Assembly: GCA_035638075.1 (NCBI GenBank)
Contig: DASRAU010000021.1
Location: 1 to 64,000, forward strand
Length of the DNA stretch: 64,000 bases
Origin: DASRAU01 sp035638075
GTDB taxonomy: Bacteria > Acidobacteriota > Polarisedimenticolia > Gp22-AA2
Direction: 5' to 3'
Shown: in pieces, positions 15,247 to 22,716 of the stretch
Layout: each line of letters opens with the position of its first letter
Position numbering within the stretch: the stretch's first letter is position 1
Position numbers and translations under genes: made by a program
Notes under the pieces: generated by a model
What the model was told of the DNA's origin: nothing
The model's database searches: none
What the model saw: the letters and a program-made list of their open reading frames with translations, nothing else

Positions 15247-15792
15247 ATGCCGCGACTCGGCTTCTACGCCGCCGCGGAAGATCTCCTTCCCGTCCTGGAA
15301 ATCGCCTTCGAGGACTGCCGCGTCTTCGAGAGCTACTCCGTGCCTGAAGAGCCACTTCGCAGTTACTGGAATCCCGTGCAGGTGCGCAACGAATTCGAGC
15401 GACGAGGCGATGTCTTCGGACTGGAGCTCTATTCGCCTTCGATGAAAGGGCCGTTCACCATCGAGCGCTTCGCTCTCGATCCCGTCACCGGGCACTCGTG
15501 GCGCGAGACGATCGGCGGATACCTGATCTCCCTGGATTTTAGAAGCCTCCAAGACGGCAGGCTTCCCCCGTCGCTCACGAATCACCTCTCCGAAAGGGGG
15601 GCGCGCGCGCGGGCGCGCGTCTCGGACCTTCCCGCCATCGATTCCTGGGATTTCCGTGAAATCGCGCGGATCTCCCGGCGCATCAATCGCCGGATCGCGA
15701 GCCTGGCGGTCGGCAAGTCGGGATCGCAGCCGATTCTGCCGGGCGCGGACGCCCTTGTGAAGTCAGGCGCCGCCGTGCTCACCCTGGGCTGA
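15247..15792 (+). CDS. Hypothetical protein
   Basis: The 181-residue product (MPRLGFYAAAEDLLPVLEIA) opens with a strand-helix motif. It continues with RVFESYSVPEEPLRSYWNPV, FTIERFALDPVTGHSWRETI and a basic helix (FREIARISRRINRRIASLAV). There is no signal peptide, membrane segment or cysteine-rich motif, and I do not recognise the family. It is flanked by the VOC gene and the MBL-fold gene, all on the same strand but with gaps of 50-110 bp. Confidence 0.65.
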   Translation: MPRLGFYAAAEDLLPVLEIAFEDCRVFESYSVPEEPLRSYWNPVQVRNEFERRGDVFGLELYSPSMKGPFTIERFALDPVTGHSWRETIGGYLISLDFRSLQDGRLPPSLTNHLSERGARARARVSDLPAIDSWDFREIARISRRINRRIASLAVGKSGSQPILPGADALVKSGAAVLTLG

Positions 15793-15844
15793 CCGTGGCT
15801 CGCGGGCCCAGCAGCAGAGGCATCGAAGGTATCCTGTCGGTCCC

Positions 15845-16831
15845 ATGAGCGCTTCTCAGCCGGTCGACAGTCTCGAGTTCACCGTGCTCGTGGACAACGT
15901 CACCGACAGCCTGTCGTCCGGCCCCAAGTTCGTGGAAACCGAGTTCGCCGGACTGGCGCGTCGACGGCGCGCCGGTTTCGTGCTCGCGGGGGCGTGCCTC
16001 TGCTGCGCCGCCCACGGCCTCTCGTGCCTCGTGACGGTGCGGCAGGGCGGCCGGACGCGCACGCTGCTGTTCGATGCCGGTCCCGAGGACCGCACCTTCG
16101 AGCAGAACGTGTCGCGGCTCGGCGTCGATCTCGGCCCGGTCGAGGCCATCGTGCTGTCGCACGGGCACTGGGACCACGCCGGCGGCATGCTGCGCGCGCT
16201 CCAGTTGATCCGGGATCGCAACGGCGGCGCCGAGGTCCCCTTCTACGTGCACCCCGGCATGTTCCGCTCGCGCGCGCTGAGCTTCGGCACCGACTCGATG
16301 CGGCTCATGGAGGATGTCCCGGGCGTCGCGGCCCTGGGCGCTCACGGCGCGCGGGTCGTCAACACGACCGAGCCGCAGCTCGCGCTCGAGGGCCTGGCAT
16401 ACGTCAGCGGCGAAATCCCGCGCGTGACGAAATTCGAGCGCGGCCTCAAGGGGCAGCATCGCAGGACGCTCGACGGCACCGGCTGGGAGCCGGACGAGCT
16501 CATCATGGACGAGCGCTTCGTCGCCGTGAACGTCGCGGGGAAAGGCGTCGTCGTGTTCACCGCCTGCTCGCACGCCGGCGTCGTCAACGTTCTCACGCAC
16601 GCCCGGACGGTCTTCGGCGGCGCTCCGCTGCACGCCGTCGTCGGCGGGCTGCATCTCGCGGGACCGAACGAGGCGATCATTCTGGAGACCGTCGAAGCCC
16701 TGCGCGGCTTCAGCCTGGGCGTCATCGCCGCCGGTCACTGCACCGGCTGGCGCGCCACGGCCGCTCTCAACGCCGCCTTCGGCGACGGCACGCTCGTGCC
16801 GCTGGCCGTCGGCAAACGGTTCACGCTCTGA
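15845..16831 (+). CDS. Metallo-beta-lactamase-fold hydrolase, RFA-P synthase-like
   Basis: This 328-residue protein has the metal-binding block LSHGHWDHAGG (His106, His108, Asp110, His111) after LLFDAGPEDRTFEQN. Downstream blocks are LIMDERFVAVNVAGKGVVVF, TACSHAGVVNVLTHA, VVGGLHLAGPNEAII and AAGHCTGWRA. The 'GxSHAGivN' and 'GGfHL' blocks are typical of the subgroup annotated as 7,8-dihydropterin-6-methyl-4-(ribofuranosyl)aminobenzene-5'-phosphate synthase. In bacteria that name is often only nominal, so I call the fold with confidence but not the substrate. It lies 195 bp upstream of the RiPP precursor. Confidence 0.88.
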   Translation: MSASQPVDSLEFTVLVDNVTDSLSSGPKFVETEFAGLARRRRAGFVLAGACLCCAAHGLSCLVTVRQGGRTRTLLFDAGPEDRTFEQNVSRLGVDLGPVEAIVLSHGHWDHAGGMLRALQLIRDRNGGAEVPFYVHPGMFRSRALSFGTDSMRLMEDVPGVAALGAHGARVVNTTEPQLALEGLAYVSGEIPRVTKFERGLKGQHRRTLDGTGWEPDELIMDERFVAVNVAGKGVVVFTACSHAGVVNVLTHARTVFGGAPLHAVVGGLHLAGPNEAIILETVEALRGFSLGVIAAGHCTGWRATAALNAAFGDGTLVPLAVGKRFTL

Positions 16832-16961
16832 AGACCATGGCCAGGGGCGGGCAGCCGTGAACCGTCTGACGGTGCGCATCGGTGCGCTGGTACGGAAGCA
16901 CGCTCTTCTCCAGTCGCGCACTCGCGGAGGTCGGACGCCTGCTGCTGTGGGAAGCGTTCGC

Positions 16962-16990
16962 TTGACACCGCGCGGCCGGTGCTGGTATCT
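16962..16990 (+). promoter_or_regulatory. Sigma-70-like promoter for the RiPP precursor
   Basis: TTGACA (16962-16967) matches the -35 consensus exactly; 18 bp later TATCTG is a partial -10 element (a 17-bp spacing would give GTATCT). It lies 37 bp before the precursor ATG in otherwise very GC-rich sequence. Confidence 0.5.
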
Positions 16991-17026
16991 GGAGCGGGTT
17001 CACCCCTGTCCAGAAGGAGGAGAGCC

Positions 17027-17173
17027 ATGGCAGAGACCGCGAAACCTCCCGTCGCCCTGAACCTGGAAGTCGAAGTGGTCGAGTCCCGGACGAAGCCGGG
17101 CTGCAGCAGCTCGAGCACGCACCCGCTCTGCACCTGCCCGGTCGCGGCCGCGCCGCGTCCGACCGCCGACTGA
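17027..17173 (+). CDS. RiPP (class I lanthipeptide-like) precursor peptide
   Basis: A 48-residue peptide with a strong AAGGAGGAG ribosome site 5 bp before ATG 17027. The leader MAETAKPPVALNLEVEVVES contains LNLE (11-14) followed by alternating Val/Glu. This resembles the FNLD box of nisin-type leaders and the FxLD-type leaders read by LanB enzymes. After TKPG comes a core rich in modifiable residues, CSSSSTHPLCTCP (26-38), with Cys at 26, 35 and 37 and Ser/Thr at 27-31 and 36, then a tail AAAPRPTAD. The next two genes encode the two halves of a LanB dehydratase. The product is presumably a dehydrated, possibly thioether-bridged peptide; the cleavage site is unknown. Confidence 0.75.
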   Translation: MAETAKPPVALNLEVEVVESRTKPGCSSSSTHPLCTCPVAAAPRPTAD

Positions 17174-17184
17174 GGGGCACGCCT

Positions 17185-17229
17185 GAAGGGGGTGGCATGG
17201 AGCGACTCCATGCCACCTCCGGCCCCTTC
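17185..17229 (+). promoter_or_regulatory. Attenuator-like hairpin between precursor and modification genes
   Basis: GGTGGCATGGAG (17191-17202) and CTCCATGCCACC (17206-17217) form a perfect 12-bp stem with a CGA loop, extended by GAAGGG/CCCTTC after a small bulge. No U-tract follows. Placed just after the precursor stop, it could limit read-through or stabilise the precursor mRNA, as hairpins do in many bacteriocin operons. An ATG at 17197 is buried in the stem. Confidence 0.6.
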
Positions 17230-17265
17230 CCCGCCGGCGCCTCCCGGCCCGGCGAACTCGCCCGC

Positions 17266-18132
17266 ATGACGCCTCAGCGCTGCCTGTACACGCTCCTCCA
17301 CGCCCCACGCGAGACTCACGACGAGATCCTCCACACCCTGGTGCGGCCGATCGCCCTGGAGATCGGCGACAACGCCGCGCTCGATTCCTGGTTTTTCGCG
17401 CGCTACGACCTGCCGCGCTGGCAGGTGCGCTTCCGCGTGCTCGGCCGTCCCGAGTGGGTGGACGGCGAGGCGCGCCGGCTGGTGGAGGAACGGCTGCCTG
17501 CCCTGCGCGAGCGCGGCCTGATCGAGGGCGCCGAGTTCGCCGAGTACGAGCGGGAGTACGAGCGCTACGGCGGCGAGGAAGGGATGGCGCTGGCGGAGCA
17601 GCTCTTCCGGCACGACAGCCTCGCGTGCCTGGACCTCATGGATGTCGAGCGCCGCGGCCTCCTGACGAAGTCGCGCCGTGAGTTCACGCTGGTGGCGACG
17701 GAGGGGTTCCTGGATCTGCTGGAGCTGGACCGGGCCCAGCGCGAGGCCTTCTATCGCATGGGTTACGAGTGGGCCATCGAAAAAGGCACCTGGCGCGAGG
17801 AGGAGCGGCGCGCGCTCGAGGACCGCTACCGCTCGCTCGCGCCCGGGTTCGAGGAGCTGTTCCTCGGTGAGACCTCGCGCGATCCCGTCGCGCTCTACGG
17901 CGGCGCCGAGGCGGCGGCGATCGCGCAGCGTCTTCAGGACTCGCTTCGTCCCGTGGCCGGCCGCCTGCTCGAGGCGCATCGCGCCGGCCGCATCCGCAAG
18001 GACCTCGTCTCCCTCGCCTGGTCCTACGCCCACATGCAGTGCAACCGTCTCGGCATCGACCCGGCCGCCGAGTCCATCCTCCGCTTCTTCATGCACCGCT
18101 TCTCCGAGGACCATCCCCGGACCGGCGCCTGA
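17266..18132 (+). CDS. Thiopeptide-type bacteriocin biosynthesis protein (LanB elimination domain)
   Basis: With the start at ATG 17266 the protein has 288 residues; the longer frame from 17197 begins inside a hairpin. It shows the LanB C-terminal (SpaB_C, TIGR03891-like) domain as a separate protein: WFFARYDLPRWQVRFRVLG near 42-60 corresponds to the 'WFFiRY.dp..HlRlR' block. YEREYERYGGEEGMALAEQL precedes a helical middle, and SYAHMQCNRLGID (His256) matches the terminal 'HM..NRl.G' block. In class I lanthipeptides this domain eliminates glutamate from glutamylated Ser/Thr to leave dehydroamino acids; relatives in thiopeptide pathways form pyridine rings. It ends 1 bp before the partner gene. 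Confidence 0.88.
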   Translation: MTPQRCLYTLLHAPRETHDEILHTLVRPIALEIGDNAALDSWFFARYDLPRWQVRFRVLGRPEWVDGEARRLVEERLPALRERGLIEGAEFAEYEREYERYGGEEGMALAEQLFRHDSLACLDLMDVERRGLLTKSRREFTLVATEGFLDLLELDRAQREAFYRMGYEWAIEKGTWREEERRALEDRYRSLAPGFEELFLGETSRDPVALYGGAEAAAIAQRLQDSLRPVAGRLLEAHRAGRIRKDLVSLAWSYAHMQCNRLGIDPAAESILRFFMHRFSEDHPRTGA

Positions 18133-18133
18133 G

Positions 18134-20806
18134 ATGTCCGGCCCGGAGCCCGAGACGCCTGAGCGAGACCGGCTGGACTCGGAGGCGGACCCGCTCCTTC
18201 TCCTCCGGGTGGCCGCGTTTCCCTTCGCGTCGCTGGAAGGCCTGCGCGCTGGCGCTTCGCTCGAGCCGCTGCGCGAACTGCTTCAACTGGAGGAAGCGTG
18301 CGCGGCGGAGGTCGCGGCGCTCGGCGAGGCGCTCCATCGCGCCGCCGGCCCGCCCGGCTCCGGCGACCCGGAGCGCCACCGGCGCCGCCTCGCGATCGTG
18401 GGGCTGCGGCGGGACCTGCACAACGGGCGGCCGCTCCAGGCTGCGCAACTCGATGAGGCGGGGCCGGCGCTCGAGCCGGGGCTGCGGGATTCCCTCGCCC
18501 GGCAGCCCGAGCGTGTCAGGCGACTGCGAAGGCTGCGAGCCGGCTTCGAGGACGCCTTCCGCGCCGACCTGCGCGCCGCTCGCGAAGCGCTTGTCGAGCT
18601 GGCCGGAACGGCGCGCTTCCGCGAGGGGATCCGGCTGGCCAGCCGGGCGCTCTTCCAAGCTGGCGCGGCTCTCGGGTCGCTCGATCCGGATCACTGGGAA
18701 CGCGAGGATCGCCATGTCGCCTCCAAGCTCGCCTCCTACGCCGCGCGCGGCGCGGCCAAGACCAGCCCGAACTCGATCTTCTGCGCCACGGCGCTGGCGC
18801 AGGTCGCCGAGGGCCCGGCGCAGGTCGGCGGACGGAACCACCCCGTGCGCGTCGACATCCTGCTCAACGTGTTCGAGGCGCGGAAGGTGACCTCCTGTCT
18901 CGGCGCGGAGCCGGGGGCGCGCGCCGCGGCGAGGCTCCGGCCCAATCCGACGCTGCGGGAAACGGAAGGAGGCTGGACCTACTGGCGACCGGCGCTCCTG
19001 CGGCGCCTCACCGATGACGAGGTCCTCTCCCGCGTCAAGGATCTCCCGGTGCTGCGCTTGTTCCTGGAGGAGACGTCGCCCGCGCGCGGCGCCGCCGAGG
19101 TTCTGCGCGCCGTGGAGCAGCGCACCGGAGCCGATGCCGCGGAGCTGGCGCGCTTCCTCGAAGGCCTGGTGGAGGCCGGAATCCTTTCGTGGGAAGTGGA
19201 TCTCCCATACAACAGCCGGCGCCCGCTGCAGGCACTGGCCCGGGCCTGCCGCGACGCGGGATGCGCCCCCGCGTGGCTCCCGGAAGCCGAGGAGATCGAG
19301 CGCCAGGTCGAAGCGCTTCCTGCTCTGGTCCCCGACGAGCGCATCGCGAGACTGGACGACATCGGGCGGCGCCTGCAGAGCCTGCCGCATGTCCGCGCGC
19401 TGAAGGAGGACGAGATCGTCCGGCTCGACGCGGCCTCGGGCCTGCAGGTCGCGCTCCCCCGCTCGGTCCTGGCCGAGGTGCGCGAGGCGGTGGATCGATA
19501 CGCGCGCCTGTTCGCGTCCCTCTATCCCGAAGCGGCCCTACGCGTCGGGTACGCGAAGCGTTTCCTCGCGGCGCACCCCGCGGACCGGAACGTGCCGCTG
19601 CTCGACCTCTACCACGGACTCTTCGAGCCGGAGACGCTGCTTCGCCCGGCCGCCTTCCCCGGACCCGACGAGGCCGCGGCCGGCGCGGCGCACGCGACGG
19701 CGCAGGCCGCTTTCCTTCGCGCCCGGGACGCCTTCGCACGTCTTGCGCGCCAGGCGGAGGCCGAGGGGAAGGACGAAGTGGCGCTGACCGAGGAGGATTG
19801 GTCCGGGCTGGAGGCCGGCCCGGCGCCTCCCTGGTTCTGCGGCGTGCTCTTCCAGGTGGAAGCACCGGACGCGCAGAGCGTCACCGACCCGCGGGGCCGC
19901 ATCGCACTCAACGCTCTCTTCACCGGATCGGGGCTGGCCGCGGCGCGGCTCGATCACCTCCACTCCGGCGCCGGCGTTAGCCCCGTCGCGCGGGACGTGA
20001 AGCGGGGCTGGAGCCGGCTCGAGCGGCAGGGCGCGATCCTGGCGGAGGTCACCTATATGCACTGGGGCCGCACCGCCAACGCCGGGCTGCGGCCCTCCCT
20101 CTTCCCGTACGAGATCGAGCTGCCGGGAGAGACCGCCGGCGCCGGCGCCCAGGTCATCCCCCTCCGCGAGCTCACCGTGCGTTACGACTCGGGCACGAAG
20201 CGGTTCGTCCTGCGCTGGCTGCCGCGCGGAGTGGAGGTGATCCCGGTCATCGGCAGCGGCATCAGTCCGGAAGGATTCGTCTCGTTTCTCGTGTCGATCG
20301 GTCAGCAGGGGTTCCAGCCGCTGACGTACTTCCCCGGATTCGAAGCGGAGGGGATCGTCGCGTGGCCCCGGTTCACCTGGGGCCGCACCGTCCTGTTCCG
20401 TCGCCGCTGGCTGCTGCCGGCCGGAGCGCTGCCGCCGGAGCTGCGCGACCCCTCCGCGTCCGAGCCGGCGGCATTCGCCGCGCTGGCCCGGGTGCGCCTC
20501 CGCCATCGGATGCCGCGGCACGTCTTCGTCCACACCAGCGTCGAACCGAAGCCGTTCTATGTGGACCTGCAATCCCCCGTGCTGGCCGACCTCGTCCACC
20601 GGGCGGCGGCGCCGCGCGGAGATCGACCGTCGTCGCGGGGCGGCGGGAGCGGGCCGGCGCTGACGTTCACCGAGATGCTGCCTTCGCCCGAGGGCCTCTG
20701 GGTGGGCGATGCGTCGGGGCGCTACGCCTCGGAGTTCCTGGTCCAGCTCCATGGCCCGACCCCGCCGGGGCGCCGCGACACTCGGGCTAGAATCGGGCCG
20801 CCATGA
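18134..20806 (+). CDS. Lantibiotic dehydratase, glutamylation (LanB N-terminal) domain
   Basis: 890 residues without the elimination domain, which is encoded just upstream. After a short N-terminal tail comes LLLLRVAAFPFASLEGL, the usual LanB opening. RGAAKTSPNSIFCATALAQV (Lys209) corresponds to the conserved 'KtSPfStF' block, and the C-terminal half has FTWGRTVLFRRRWLLPAG, RMPRHVFVHTSVEPKPFYVD and FTEMLPSPEGLWV, all typical. LanB N-domains use glutamyl-tRNA to glutamylate Ser/Thr of the bound precursor. The ATG lies one base after the upstream stop and the gene's TGA overlaps the methyltransferase start (ATGA at 20803). Together these define the modification unit for the peptide at 17027. 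Confidence 0.92.
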   Translation: MSGPEPETPERDRLDSEADPLLLLRVAAFPFASLEGLRAGASLEPLRELLQLEEACAAEVAALGEALHRAAGPPGSGDPERHRRRLAIVGLRRDLHNGRPLQAAQLDEAGPALEPGLRDSLARQPERVRRLRRLRAGFEDAFRADLRAAREALVELAGTARFREGIRLASRALFQAGAALGSLDPDHWEREDRHVASKLASYAARGAAKTSPNSIFCATALAQVAEGPAQVGGRNHPVRVDILLNVFEARKVTSCLGAEPGARAAARLRPNPTLRETEGGWTYWRPALLRRLTDDEVLSRVKDLPVLRLFLEETSPARGAAEVLRAVEQRTGADAAELARFLEGLVEAGILSWEVDLPYNSRRPLQALARACRDAGCAPAWLPEAEEIERQVEALPALVPDERIARLDDIGRRLQSLPHVRALKEDEIVRLDAASGLQVALPRSVLAEVREAVDRYARLFASLYPEAALRVGYAKRFLAAHPADRNVPLLDLYHGLFEPETLLRPAAFPGPDEAAAGAAHATAQAAFLRARDAFARLARQAEAEGKDEVALTEEDWSGLEAGPAPPWFCGVLFQVEAPDAQSVTDPRGRIALNALFTGSGLAAARLDHLHSGAGVSPVARDVKRGWSRLERQGAILAEVTYMHWGRTANAGLRPSLFPYEIELPGETAGAGAQVIPLRELTVRYDSGTKRFVLRWLPRGVEVIPVIGSGISPEGFVSFLVSIGQQGFQPLTYFPGFEAEGIVAWPRFTWGRTVLFRRRWLLPAGALPPELRDPSASEPAAFAALARVRLRHRMPRHVFVHTSVEPKPFYVDLQSPVLADLVHRAAAPRGDRPSSRGGGSGPALTFTEMLPSPEGLWVGDASGRYASEFLVQLHGPTPPGRRDTRARIGPP

Positions 20807-21561
20807 AGCCGCGCCACGACGCCTACGAGGGGTTCGCCCGTCACTACGATCTGCACGGCTGGGACTGGTATGCCTCGACGTACGGCGCCCGCCTCATCCG
20901 GCTCGTCGACGAGAAGGGGCTCTCCGGTTGCCGCGTCCTCGACGCGGGGTGCGGCACGGGGACGCTGGCGCTCGATCTGGCCGAGCGCGGCCACCAGGTC
21001 GTCGGTGTGGATCTCTCCGAGGCCATGATGGCCGTGGCCCGGAAGAAGGATGCGGCCCGGAAGGTCTCGTGGCAGGTCGGGGACATCACCACGCTCGAGC
21101 GTGCGCCCGGGGAAGCGCCCTTCGGCCTGGTCACCTGCGTGGCCGACATCCTCAACCACCTCGAACACCTCGACCTCTGGGAGCAGGCGTTCGCCCGGCT
21201 CGGCGCCCACCTGGGCGCCGGCGGCTGGCTCTTCTTCGACGTGATGACCTGCCGCGGGCTGCAGCGGCTCGACAAGTTCGTCGCCGAGGAGCGGGACGGC
21301 CGCATGCTGATCGCCGCGATGGTCTACGAGCCGGCGGCGCGCCGCTCGACGGTGAAGGTGACCTCGTTCGCGGAGCGGCCCGGCACGGGACTCTTCGAGC
21401 GGGCGTGCGAAACCATCACCGAATGGGGCCAGCCGGTCCGGGAGATCCTGGCGCGCCTCGAGTCGGCCGGCTTCGACAGCATCACCCGTCCCTTCGCCCA
21501 GCACGACGACCCGGAAATGGAAGACCGCCTGGCGATCCTCGCCCGGAAGGCTGGCCGATGA
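20803..21561 (+). CDS. SAM-dependent methyltransferase of the RiPP operon
   Basis: This 252-residue class I methyltransferase has motif I VLDAGCGTGTLALDLAERGH and the acidic end of strand 2 (VVGVDLSEAMM), then VSWQVGDITTLE and FGLVTCVADILNHL. The enzyme is of the small-molecule/peptide Methyltransf_25 type, not the isoaspartyl-methyltransferase type of classic FxLD clusters. Its start overlaps the LanB stop and its stop overlaps the next start (ATGA at 21558), so it is translationally coupled on both sides. The likely substrate is the modified precursor (N- or side-chain methylation); this is inference from position. Confidence 0.85.
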   Translation: MKPRHDAYEGFARHYDLHGWDWYASTYGARLIRLVDEKGLSGCRVLDAGCGTGTLALDLAERGHQVVGVDLSEAMMAVARKKDAARKVSWQVGDITTLERAPGEAPFGLVTCVADILNHLEHLDLWEQAFARLGAHLGAGGWLFFDVMTCRGLQRLDKFVAEERDGRMLIAAMVYEPAARRSTVKVTSFAERPGTGLFERACETITEWGQPVREILARLESAGFDSITRPFAQHDDPEMEDRLAILARKAGR

Positions 21562-21983
21562 TCCGTTTCGCTGCGTTCGGGCTGGGCGCGGCCGTGCTCC
21601 TCCTCCTGGCCGGCGGCGCGACGGCGGCCGGGAATGGTGACATGAAGGCGTTCCTCGGCACCTGGCGCGGCACATCCACCTGCGTCAACCGGACCCTCGC
21701 GCCGGCGTGCAACGACGAGACAGTCATCTACGAGGTGCGGCGCGCGGAGAAGCCGAACGCCGTGATCCTCGCGGCCGACAAGATCGTCGATGGCAAGAGG
21801 CTGCCCATGGGCGAGCTCGAGTTCGTGTCCAGCGAGCCGGACGGCTGCTGGCGCGGGGAGTTCACCACGCCGCGGGCCCATGGCGTCTGGTGCCTGATCG
21901 TCGAGGGGCGCAACCTGCACGGCAGTCTCCTGCACATGCCGGAGAACGTGGCGGTGCGCAAGGTGCAGGCCGTGCATGACTGA
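21558..21983 (+). CDS. Hypothetical secreted protein
   Basis: 141 residues with a signal peptide (FAAFGLGAAVLLLLAGGATA). The mature domain starts MKAFLGTWRGTSTCVNRTLA and continues with VIYEVRRAEKPNAVILAADK, CWRGEFTTPRAHGVWCLIVE and NLHGSLLHMP. The 'fLGtWrGts' opening and meander of short strands suggest a small lipocalin/calycin-like beta barrel, as in DUF1579-type proteins. This is a fold guess. The start overlaps the methyltransferase stop (ATGA). It may belong to the RiPP operon, for example as a binding or immunity factor, but nothing proves it. Confidence 0.68.
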   Translation: MIRFAAFGLGAAVLLLLAGGATAAGNGDMKAFLGTWRGTSTCVNRTLAPACNDETVIYEVRRAEKPNAVILAADKIVDGKRLPMGELEFVSSEPDGCWRGEFTTPRAHGVWCLIVEGRNLHGSLLHMPENVAVRKVQAVHD

Positions 21984-21997
21984 GCGGCAGGCCGTCC

Positions 21998-22582
21998 ATG
22001 TCTGAGTGCCGGTCCGTCGCCGGCGAGACACCTCAGCAGCCGCCGACGATCGAGCTGAAGGGTGCGCGACTGCGTCCGCTGCGCGCCGCCGACGCGCAGG
22101 CGTTCCACGACTACCTGAGCGACCCTGACGTCACTGAGCTGACCAGCTATCCGCTCATCACGATGCCGATGGTCGAAGGAATGATCGACCGCGCCGAGTC
22201 CCGCTGGGCGGCGGGCGACCTCTCGAAGTGGGGACTGGCGCTCGCGCACGACGATCGGCTCATCGGCACCTGCGGCTTCGTCGACTGGTCCCCGCCGCAC
22301 CGCTGGGCCGAGCTGGCCTACGACTTGGCGCGGCCCCAGTGGGGCACGGGCCTGATGAGCCAGGCCGTGACCGCGGTCCTCGACTGGATCTTCCGGCAGG
22401 ACCTCGTCGATCGCGTGCACGCCTTCGTCCGCGCCGACAACGCGCGGTCGGAGCGCCTGCTGGAGCGCCACCGCTTCGTGCGCGAAGGCCGCCTGCGCAG
22501 CTTCCGCATCTGCCGCGGCGAGCCGCACGACTTCGACCTCTACAGCCTCCTGCGCCAGGACTGGAAGCCCGCGTCGGGATGA
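21998..22582 (+). CDS. GNAT acetyltransferase (RimJ/RimL-like)
   Basis: The 194-residue protein shows the GNAT order: LKGARLRPLRAADAQAFHDY, SKWGLALAHDDRLIGTCGF, then RWAELAYDLARPQWGTGLMS (acetyl-CoA pyrophosphate loop region) and VHAFVRADNARSERLLERHR with FVREGRLRSF at the end. This last 'v...N..S..llek.GF..eG.lR' block is typical of the RimJ/RimL subgroup that acetylates ribosomal proteins, antibiotics or small metabolites. The N-terminal 20 residues are poorly conserved; a start slightly downstream is possible. It follows the previous stop by 14 bp and overlaps the next small frame. Confidence 0.87.
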   Translation: MSECRSVAGETPQQPPTIELKGARLRPLRAADAQAFHDYLSDPDVTELTSYPLITMPMVEGMIDRAESRWAAGDLSKWGLALAHDDRLIGTCGFVDWSPPHRWAELAYDLARPQWGTGLMSQAVTAVLDWIFRQDLVDRVHAFVRADNARSERLLERHRFVREGRLRSFRICRGEPHDFDLYSLLRQDWKPASG

Positions 22583-22716
22583 GCGAGCGGATCCGCGCCT
22601 TCCTGCCGGCCGCCGGCTTCAGCGCCGAGGCGGGCAACACCTCCCTGCGCGAGGACGCGATCACCACGGACAGCCTGCTGTACAGTGGCGGCGTGTTCAT
22701 CGGCGGTCGCTTCTGA
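22579..22716 (+). CDS. Possible small protein
   Basis: A 45-residue frame, MSERIRAFLPAAGFSAEAGN through LYSGGVFIGGRF, starts in an ATGA overlap with the acetyltransferase stop and ends in a TGATG overlap with the next gene. That spacing favours translation, but the product has no recognised domain and could be a coupling leader or a remnant. Nothing else fits the gap between the flanking genes. Confidence 0.35.
   Translation: MSERIRAFLPAAGFSAEAGNTSLREDAITTDSLLYSGGVFIGGRF

Noticed and set aside
17197..17265. N-terminal extension of the LanB elimination-domain protein
   Set aside because: The ATG at 17197 lies within a perfect 12-bp hairpin and the added residues are not family-like; ATG 17266 starts right at the conserved domain.
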